DNA of 64,000 nucleotides from Candidatus Pristimantibacillus lignocellulolyticus (lineage in GTDB: Bacteria > Bacillota > Bacilli > Paenibacillales > Paenibacillaceae). A model generated the notes under the pieces. That model searched no databases, was not told where the DNA came from, and was given only the letters and a program-made list of their open reading frames with translations. Of this stretch, positions 52,586 through 59,091 are shown one piece after another; within the stretch, counting starts at the first letter, position 1; each line of letters begins with the position of its first letter. Location: assembly GCA_023639215.1 (NCBI GenBank), contig CP097899.1, positions 3,034,001-3,098,000 on the forward strand, in the 5' to 3' direction. The translations under genes and the position numbers were made by a program.

Positions 52586-53073
52586 AGAAACATACTGTAG
52601 CTGTAATTGTTAACGATCAGCCAGGCGTTCTGCAACGTGTATCTGGACTGTTCGGTCGTCGTGGATTCAATATTGAAAGTATTACGGTTGGTGCCTCTGA
52701 AGAGGTGGGTTTGTCTCGTATGGTTATCGTTTCTACTGGCGATGACCATACGCTTGAACAAATTATTAAGCAACTGTATAAATTAATTGATGTAATTAAA
52801 GTAATCGATTTAAGTGCTAATGCCATGGTTTCTCGCGAATTAGCATTAATTAAAGTTAATGCTGAGCCATCAGCACGTCCAGAAGTTCTTGGCGTTGTTG
52901 ATACATTCAGAGCATCTGTAGTAGATATCGCTACAAATACGTTAATGGTACAAGTTGTTGGCGATACTGAAAAAATCGATGCGATGATTGAATTGCTTAA
53001 ACCATACGGTATTCGTGAGGTTTCGAGGACTGGGGTAACCGCCCTCAACCGTGGAAATGTGTCAAAGCTTTGA
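52582..53073 (+). CDS. ilvN: Acetolactate synthase, regulatory subunit
   Basis: The 163-residue small subunit gives the enzyme valine feedback inhibition and full activity. An N-terminal ACT domain (VIVNDQPGVLQRVSGLFGRRGFNI) and the C-terminal ALS_ss_C region (DTFRASVVDIATNTLMVQVVG) are intact. The final codons, SKL and stop, come from TCAAAGCTTTGA, which is also the left end of a palindromic repeat, so the repeat appears to supply the stop codon. Translationally coupled to ilvB. Confidence 0.95.
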   Translation: MKKHTVAVIVNDQPGVLQRVSGLFGRRGFNIESITVGASEEVGLSRMVIVSTGDDHTLEQIIKQLYKLIDVIKVIDLSANAMVSRELALIKVNAEPSARPEVLGVVDTFRASVVDIATNTLMVQVVGDTEKIDAMIELLKPYGIREVSRTGVTALNRGNVSKL

Positions 53074-53215
53074 TCACGATGTAACTCAGGGGAGAGTATT
53101 CGGCATCGAATCTTGAACGCTACTGCAACTTTTCGGTGCGCACGTACCAATAACGTACGCTTACGCTCCTAAAAGTCTTGCATCGTCCAACCTTCTCGGT
53201 GCTGAAAGCTTTGAC
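53062..53215 (+). repeat. Diverged copy of the palindromic repeat overlapping the ilvN stop
   Basis: Inverted ends TCAAAGCTTTGA (53062) and GAAAGCTTTGA (53203). The inside has CACGATG, GGCATCGAATC and the central CACGTACCAATAACGTACG palindrome of the family. The left end lies inside the last codons of ilvN. Confidence 0.8.
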
Positions 53216-53240
53216 CGCTTCGAAGTCTTCTGTAGCGTAT

Positions 53241-53405
53241 GCATTACCTCGCAATTGGGTTTCCCAATTTCTTGGTGGAGGCTTTAGAGATTGATAAACA
53301 TAAGCATTACCTCGTAATTCGATTTCCAATTTCTTGGTGCAAGCTTCAAAGAATGCTGAGTTGAGTAGTCCTTGCAATTGGACTCTCCAATTTCTTGGAT
53401 TGGAT
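53241..53405 (+). repeat. Tandem 62-63-bp hairpin repeats between ilvN and ilvC
   Basis: Units beginning at 53241, 53303 and 53366 share GCATTACCTCGCAATT-like starts and TCCCAATTTCTTGG-like ends. Each can form a small hairpin (AATTGGG/CCCAATT or AATTGGA/TCCAATT). They fill part of the 521-bp gap. Further down, TTGAACGGG (53512-53520) pairs with CCCGTTCAA near 53557-53565, another hairpin close to ilvC. Confidence 0.75.
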
Positions 53406-53593
53406 GTTTTGTTTGCTTTGGAGTATGATTAGCTTATTCAGGTTTATCATTGGACTTGTCCAATGGGTTGGTAGTTTATGAACTTATAAATATTAGTTTT
53501 TTACCCCAATTTGAACGGGGATGTGAGGGGAAGACCATTCTTCGTCTTACATACCCGTTCAAAAGGGTCACATTAAAGGAGGCAATTATACAA

Positions 53594-54586
53594 ATGGCAG
53601 TTACATTGTACTATGAAAAAGATGCAAACTTTAGTATTTTAGATGGAAAAACAATCGCGGTTATCGGTTACGGTAGCCAAGGTCATGCACAAGCACAAAA
53701 CCTTCGTGATAGCGGTGCGAAAGTTGTTATCGGTCTTCGTCCTGGTAAATCAGCTGACGTTGCTAAAAAAGATGGTTTTGAGGTACTTACAGTAGCAGAA
53801 GCTACTAAAATTGCTGATATCGTTCAAATTCTTCTTCCAGATGAGACTCAAGCTCGTGTATACAAAGAAGAAATCGAACCAAACCTTAAAGAGGGCGCTG
53901 CAATTATGTTCTCTCACGGTTTCAACGTTCACTACGCACAAATCAAACCATCTGCAGACAAAGACGTATTCCTAGTTGCTCCAAAATCTCCAGGTCATAT
54001 GGTTCGTCGTACGTATGAAGAAGGTTTTGGTGTTCCGGGTCTAATCGCTATTCACCAAGATGCTACTGGTAATGCGAAAGAACTTGGCCTTGCTTATGCT
54101 AAAGGTATCGGTTGTACTCGTGCAGGCGTTATCGAAACTACTTTCAAAGAAGAAACAGAAACTGACCTATTCGGTGAGCAAGCTGTTCTTTGTGGTGGTG
54201 CTTCTGAGCTAGTTAAAGCTGGTTTTGAAACTCTAGTTGAAGCTGGTTATGCTCCAGAAATGGCATACTTCGAGTGTCTACATGAGCTTAAATTAATCGT
54301 AGACTTGATGTATGAAGGTGGACTTGCTACTATGCGTGATTCCATCTCTAATACAGCTGAATACGGTGACTATGTAAGTGGTCCTCGCGTTGTTACTAGC
54401 GAAACTAAAAAAGCTATGAAAGCTGTTCTTGAAGATATTCAATCAGGTCGCTTCGCACGTGATTTCATCCTTGAAAACCAATCTGGTTTTGCAATGATGA
54501 ACGCTACTCGTCGTAACGAGAGCGAGCACCAACTTGAAACAACTGGTAAAGAACTTCGTAAACTTATGCACTGGATTAAAAAATAA
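53594..54586 (+). CDS. ilvC: Ketol-acid reductoisomerase
   Basis: Second common step of branched-chain amino acid synthesis: NADPH-dependent isomerisation and reduction. The 330-residue class I enzyme shows the nucleotide motif GYGSQGHAQAQNLRDSG, the KSPGHMVRRTY segment and the metal site GEQAVLCGG. I start at ATG 53594 since AAAGGAGGC precedes it; the longer frame runs through the repeat region. Codon bias is strong. Probably still under the T-box but separated from ilvN by repeats and hairpins. Confidence 0.95.
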   Translation: MAVTLYYEKDANFSILDGKTIAVIGYGSQGHAQAQNLRDSGAKVVIGLRPGKSADVAKKDGFEVLTVAEATKIADIVQILLPDETQARVYKEEIEPNLKEGAAIMFSHGFNVHYAQIKPSADKDVFLVAPKSPGHMVRRTYEEGFGVPGLIAIHQDATGNAKELGLAYAKGIGCTRAGVIETTFKEETETDLFGEQAVLCGGASELVKAGFETLVEAGYAPEMAYFECLHELKLIVDLMYEGGLATMRDSISNTAEYGDYVSGPRVVTSETKKAMKAVLEDIQSGRFARDFILENQSGFAMMNATRRNESEHQLETTGKELRKLMHWIKK

Positions 54587-54616
54587 TCAATCTTCCGATT
54601 GATTTTGAATGATACG

Positions 54617-54736
54617 TCAGCTCTATATCCAACGATATAGAGCTAGATGTTTATTTTCATACTTTCGAGAATAAACATCTTTGATTACAGTCATCTAAAG
54701 CACAAACTGGGTATAACCAATTTGTGCTTTTTTTAT
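54617..54736 (+). terminator. Hairpin cluster and terminator after ilvC
   Basis: AGCTCTATATC/GATATAGAGCT and GATGTTTATT/AATAAACATC stems precede a clear terminator at 54699-54733: AAGCACAAACTGG pairs with CCAATTTGTGCTT, followed by a T run. It separates ilvC from leuB. Confidence 0.85.
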
Positions 54737-54870
54737 TTATACAATTATAGATAAAACCTATAGAGTTGATAGATTTTATATCTTTGTCAAAGGAAATAAT
54801 TTATGGTTAAATGAATGTATAATTATTAATGAATCTATTTCAATTAATACAAATAGTCTGGGGAGTGTTA

Positions 54871-55953
54871 ATGATGTCTGAAGTTAAAAAAATCGCCGTA
54901 CTTGGCGGAGATGGAATTGGTCCTGAAGTAGTTGGAGAAGCTTTGAAAGTATTGAAAAAAACAGAAGAACTTTTTGGTTATAAATTTGAAACTGAAGAAG
55001 CTCTTTTCGGTGGTATTGCAATCGACGAAAAAGGAACTCCACTTCCACAAGAAACATTGGATCTATGTCAAGCATCAGATGCAGTATTGTTAGGTGCTGT
55101 AGGTGGTCCTAAATGGGATAGTAACCCTGGCGATCTGCGTCCTGAAACTGGTCTTCTAGGTATCCGTAAAGCATTAGGTCTATTCTCTAATATTCGACCG
55201 GCAAATGTGTTTGACTGCTTAAAAGATGCATCAACTTTGAAACCAGAAGTACTTGAAGGTACTGATCTAATCGTAGTTCGTGAACTTACTGGCGGTATTT
55301 ACTTCGGAGAGAAATTCCGTCGTGAAACTGAATTTGGTATCGAGGCAGTAGATACTTGTGCATATAATGAGATGGAAATTTCGCGTATTGTTCGTCAAGC
55401 GTTCGATATCGCAATGACTCGTGACAAACGTCTTGCATCTGTAGATAAAGCAAACGTTCTTGAATCTTCTCGTCTATGGCGTGAAGTTGTTATCAAAATT
55501 TCAGCTGAATATCCAGAAGTTGAACTAGAGCACGTACTTGTTGATAACTGTGCAATGCAGTTACTTCGTCGTCCTTCTAGCTTTGATGTTATCGTAACTG
55601 AAAATATGTTTGGTGATATTCTTTCTGATGAAGCAGCGATGCTTACTGGTTCAATTGGAATGCTTTCTTCCGCTTCATTAGGCGAAGGTAGCTTCGGTTT
55701 GTACGAGCCGGTACATGGTTCTGCACCTGATATTGCTGGACAAGGTATTTCTAACCCAATCGCAACAATTCTTTCTGTAGCACTTATGTTCCGTCTTACA
55801 TTCGGTTATCATGAAGCTGCTCAAGCGATTGAGGATGCTGTAAAAGAAGTACTTGATGCTGGTCACCGTACTGGAGATATTGCAGTTGATAAGAGCCAAG
55901 CAATTGGAACAACAGCAATGGGCGATCTAATTATCGCTGCGATGAAAAAATAA
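54871..55953 (+). CDS. leuB: 3-isopropylmalate dehydrogenase
   Basis: Third step of leucine synthesis: NAD-dependent oxidative decarboxylation. The 360-residue chain has VLGGDGIGPEVVGEALKVL at the N-terminus, RELTGGIYFG and the metal/NAD signature NMFGDILSDEAAMLTGSIGML. GGGGAG precedes ATG 54871 and 54874; either can be the start. Unusually, leuA, leuC and leuD are not next to it in this window, and a terminator separates it from ilvC. Confidence 0.95.
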   Translation: MMSEVKKIAVLGGDGIGPEVVGEALKVLKKTEELFGYKFETEEALFGGIAIDEKGTPLPQETLDLCQASDAVLLGAVGGPKWDSNPGDLRPETGLLGIRKALGLFSNIRPANVFDCLKDASTLKPEVLEGTDLIVVRELTGGIYFGEKFRRETEFGIEAVDTCAYNEMEISRIVRQAFDIAMTRDKRLASVDKANVLESSRLWREVVIKISAEYPEVELEHVLVDNCAMQLLRRPSSFDVIVTENMFGDILSDEAAMLTGSIGMLSSASLGEGSFGLYEPVHGSAPDIAGQGISNPIATILSVALMFRLTFGYHEAAQAIEDAVKEVLDAGHRTGDIAVDKSQAIGTTAMGDLIIAAMKK

Positions 55954-56011
55954 TATTTTCTATAGTTATCAAATAAGTAAATCAGCAATTATTTAATGCT
56001 AATTGTTGTAT

Positions 56012-56054
56012 CGAGGAATCTGGAGATAGTTACTTCTCTAGATTCCTCTTTATT
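56012..56054 (+). terminator. Terminator after leuB
   Basis: CGAGGAATCTGGAGA pairs with TTCTCTAGATTCCTC and is followed by TTTATTTT. Confidence 0.85.
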
Positions 56055-56173
56055 TTGTAATATAAATTGCATACCTTTTATGGCATATATAATGAAATTA
56101 CTCCATTGGAAGATTGGCTGACTATAGTTTGTTCGTGCCCCAAAATAATAAAGTATCTAGGGGAGTAAGATTA

Positions 56174-56401
56174 ATGTGAAAGGTAACGAATACACCATTT
56201 TTTGATAAAGACGATAAAGGCGACCCTGGAGAAATGGGTCCGAGAGGGCCTCAAGGACCAGCAGGTATACCCGGAAGTGTACCTTATGCTTATACAACAA
56301 GTAAACCATTTTCAGGTATTATAAATTCAAATGGAGTCCAAATAAATTGGTCTACGTTAACTGCTTATTCTAATTATTTTGATATTTCTAAAAGGTCATA
56401 A
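56174..56401 (+). pseudogene. Short collagen-like remnant with a stop at codon 2
   Basis: An in-frame ATG at 56174 (after GGGGAGTAAGA) is followed at once by TGA, then by an open frame of about 73 codons that reads KVTNTPFFDKDDKGDPGEMG with G-x-y collagen repeats (GDPGEMGPRGPQGPAGIPG) and a tail ending NYFDISKRS. The intact ribosome site and terminator suggest a formerly expressed small collagen-like protein disabled by a single base change. Sequencing error is possible. It lies in the 644-bp leuB-peroxiredoxin gap. Confidence 0.55.
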
Positions 56402-56409
56402 AAATTCTA

Positions 56410-56453
56410 ATAAAAAGGTCATCATTATGTGAAAAAATGATGACCTTTTTTGT
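56410..56453 (+). terminator. Terminator after the collagen-like remnant
   Basis: AAAAAGGTCATCATT pairs with AATGATGACCTTTTT around ATGTGAAAA, followed by a T run. Confidence 0.9.
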
Positions 56454-56491
56454 TTAATTATAATAATTACAAATAAATATTGTTTATAATC

Positions 56492-56526
56492 TTGACACTA
56501 ATCTTTTGTAATGATAATATTTATCA
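56492..56526 (+). promoter_or_regulatory. Peroxiredoxin promoter with Fur-like box
   Basis: TTGACA (56492-56497) and TAATAT (56515-56520) have 17-bp spacing. TGATAATATTTATCA (56512-56526) matches the Fur box TGATAATNATTATCA at all but one defined position and covers the -10 box. Confidence 0.65.
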
Positions 56527-56596
56527 GTGGTCATTTTTATGAATATCATAGATAACTACATGAACAAGATAGATAGCATACGAGGAGGAAATTATA

Positions 56597-57142
56597 ATGG
56601 CTGAACGTTTGGTAGGTCGTCAAGCACCTAATTTTACAATGGAAACTGCACTTGGTGATGGTTCTGATTTCGGTACTGTTTCACTTTCTGATTACAAAGG
56701 TAAATGGTTAGTATTTTTCTTCTACCCACTCGATTTCACTTTTGTATGCCCAACTGAAATTACAGCACTTAGCCTAGCTGCTGATCAATTTAAAGCATTG
56801 AACACTGAAATTCTTGGTGTTTCTATCGATAGTAAGCATACTCATAAAGCTTGGATCACTACTCCAGTTGAGAGCAATGGTCTTGGTCAATTGAACTTCC
56901 CATTGGCTTCTGACATCACTAAGAGTGTTGCGGCTGACTATGGTGTTCTTATTGAAGAAGAAGGTATTGCTCTTCGTGGTCTATTTATTATCGATCCAGA
57001 AGGCGAAATCAAATATCAAGTGGTTAACCACAATGATGTAGGTCGTAGCGTTGATGAAACGCTTCGTGTACTTCAAGCTCTTCAATCTGGTGGTCTTTGC
57101 CCAATTAACTGGAAACCAGGACAAGCTAACCTTAACGTATAA
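56597..57142 (+). CDS. ykuU: Two-cysteine peroxiredoxin (YkuU-like)
   Basis: A 181-residue AhpC/Prx1-type enzyme that reduces peroxides. The peroxidatic cysteine is C51 in FTFVCPTE and the resolving cysteine is C168 in GGLCPINWKPG. Sequence pattern is closest to B. subtilis YkuU (MAER..GRQAPNF; VLIEEEGIALRGLFII). GAGGAGG precedes the ATG. A Fur-like box in the promoter suggests control by iron or peroxide. Monocistronic. Confidence 0.93.
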   Translation: MAERLVGRQAPNFTMETALGDGSDFGTVSLSDYKGKWLVFFFYPLDFTFVCPTEITALSLAADQFKALNTEILGVSIDSKHTHKAWITTPVESNGLGQLNFPLASDITKSVAADYGVLIEEEGIALRGLFIIDPEGEIKYQVVNHNDVGRSVDETLRVLQALQSGGLCPINWKPGQANLNV

Positions 57143-57161
57143 TTAGTACTGTTAATTAGTA

Positions 57162-57218
57162 CAAAAGATCATTTATTGGATGTCAATATGACAACGATAA
57201 ATGATCTTTTTCTTTTTG
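57162..57218 (+). terminator. Terminator after the peroxiredoxin gene
   Basis: AAAAGATCATTTAT pairs with ATAAATGATCTTTT around a TTGTCAT-type inner stem and is followed by T-rich sequence. Confidence 0.88.
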
Positions 57219-57368
57219 CATTAAATGACAGATTAGATGGGCTGAATTTATGAGCTGACTTAGCGTAAATTGCCTTTTACGATAGTAAAGTTTAGAATAA
57301 GAAAAAGGAATATTTCATACATTATAATTATTTGATATGAAGTAGAGAAAACTGTTGGAGGTTAATTT

Positions 57369-58874
57369 ATGACAACATATACATATGGTAATACGAGTAA
57401 ACCATCGGAGGCGTTATTGCTTCTCGTTAATGAACAACAATTACAACAATTGAAACAAGGTGCGCCTATCGTAGGTAATGCACTTGATCAGCATATTTTA
57501 TCATTGTTCGAGAAGGAACAATTCAGAGCTAAAGCGAATCAAGTGGCGGTTATTGCTACATTAGGTTTAATAGATGAGAACTATCTCTTGTTAGCAGGTT
57601 ACAATGAAGAAGATGGAATTAATGGTTTGCGCGAGCTATTTGCGTCTATCGCTAAACAAGTGAAATCATTAAAACTTGCTTCATTATCGCTATCTTTGAA
57701 TAATGAGCAATTAGCGTCACAACTTGCAAATCAAGGTACACATCAAAGTGTGCAGGCTATGATTGAAGGTTTACAATTAGCGTTATATGAGCGCACTATC
57801 ACGAAAAAAGAAGCACAGAAATTTTATAATCTTCAAACTTTGAACTTTGTACTTAATGATACTGGGCTTGCTAATACTGCAACCTATGAAGCTGCAGTTA
57901 CTGAAGCAGAACATATGATACAAAGTGTAAAACTTGCTCGTGACTTGACAAACATGTCAGGCAATGAACTGACACCAGAGCGTCTTGCTTTTTTTGCTGA
58001 AGAATTAGCTAATGAATTGGAATTAGACATCGAAGTGCTAGATGAGTGGTCATTGGCTGAAGAGCAAATGGGAGCGCTACTAGGTGTTGGTCAAGGTAGT
58101 GTTAATCCACCTAGAATGATCGTTATACATTATGAAGGTGATCCTTCTTCAGATGAAAAATGGGGTCTAGTTGGTAAAGGGATTACCTTTGATACAGGTG
58201 GAATTTCCTTAAAGCCAGCTGCTAACATGGAAGATATGATATCTGATATGGGCGGAGCAGCGGCGGTACTAGGTGCTATTCGTGCCATTGCAACGATGAA
58301 GTTACCAGTGAATGTGGTTGTTGTTGTACCTACTGCGGAAAATATGCCAAGTGATCGTGCCTTGAAACCTGGTGATGTGATCACGACGATGAGTGGACAT
58401 ACTGTAGAAATTATTAATACAGATGCAGAAGGCAGATTAGTATTGGCCGATGGTATGACTACAGCTATTAAGCGTGGAGCAACGAAATTAATTGATGTAG
58501 CTACGTTAACTGGAGCTGTGCTAGTTGCTCTTGGAACAGAAGCAACAGGTGCGATCACGAATAATGAGCAGCTAATGCAACAAGTAATAGCTGCTTCTGC
58601 CAAGAGCGGAGAACGAGTTTGGCAGCTGCCTGCATATGCTGAATATAAGAAATTAATCCGAAGCGATATTGCTGATTTGAAAAATACTGGTGGTCGACAT
58701 GGGGGTACCATTACTGGCGGATTGTTCGTAGGACATTTTGCTGAAGAAAAACCATGGGTACACCTAGATATAGCTGGAACAGCATTTTTGAACAGTTCTC
58801 GCAAATGGGAACCTAAAGGCGCAACAGGTGTAATGGTTAGAACTCTTTACCAATTAATATCTGAAAAAGATTGA
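57369..58874 (+). CDS. pepA: Leucyl aminopeptidase, M17 family
   Basis: A 501-residue hexameric metallo-aminopeptidase that releases N-terminal residues from peptides. The metal-binding and active-site segments are present: VGKGITFDTGGISLKP, MGGAAAVLGA and the NTDAEGRLVLADGM signature. TTGGAGG precedes the ATG. It stands alone, with a terminator before odhA. Codon use is average. Confidence 0.94.
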   Translation: MTTYTYGNTSKPSEALLLLVNEQQLQQLKQGAPIVGNALDQHILSLFEKEQFRAKANQVAVIATLGLIDENYLLLAGYNEEDGINGLRELFASIAKQVKSLKLASLSLSLNNEQLASQLANQGTHQSVQAMIEGLQLALYERTITKKEAQKFYNLQTLNFVLNDTGLANTATYEAAVTEAEHMIQSVKLARDLTNMSGNELTPERLAFFAEELANELELDIEVLDEWSLAEEQMGALLGVGQGSVNPPRMIVIHYEGDPSSDEKWGLVGKGITFDTGGISLKPAANMEDMISDMGGAAAVLGAIRAIATMKLPVNVVVVVPTAENMPSDRALKPGDVITTMSGHTVEIINTDAEGRLVLADGMTTAIKRGATKLIDVATLTGAVLVALGTEATGAITNNEQLMQQVIAASAKSGERVWQLPAYAEYKKLIRSDIADLKNTGGRHGGTITGGLFVGHFAEEKPWVHLDIAGTAFLNSSRKWEPKGATGVMVRTLYQLISEKD

Positions 58875-58976
58875 TAAACGGAAAGAAAGCTCGATTTTGG
58901 ATGAATCCATATGGATAATCGATGAAACCGATGCCAAAATAGCTGTTGAAGCCTTTTCATTAATGTACTAGAATAT

Positions 58977-59023
58977 AGAGAAGTTACGATACTGTGACAA
59001 ACAGTATTGTGCTTCTCTTTTCA
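58977..59023 (+). terminator. Terminator between pepA and odhA
   Basis: AGAGAAG and an inner ATACTGT stem pair with ACAGTAT and CTTCTCT, followed by TTTTC. Confidence 0.8.
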
Positions 59024-59091
59024 ATATAGGTGTTACGGCACTTATAATAATATCAAGATCGAAAAGTATAGAGAGGGTGGAATAAACTGCA

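Noticed and set aside
52617..53150. Minus-strand ORF of 177 codons opposite ilvN
   Set aside because: Antisense to a clearly conserved gene and extends into repeat sequence; no domain seen.
53120..53377. Minus-strand ORF of 85 codons between ilvN and ilvC
   Set aside because: It is made of repeat sequence with internal duplication and no ribosome site.
58130..58804. Minus-strand ORF of 224 codons opposite pepA
   Set aside because: Opposite a clear M17 peptidase; composition rich in S, P, T and I is typical of an antisense frame, with no recognisable domain.
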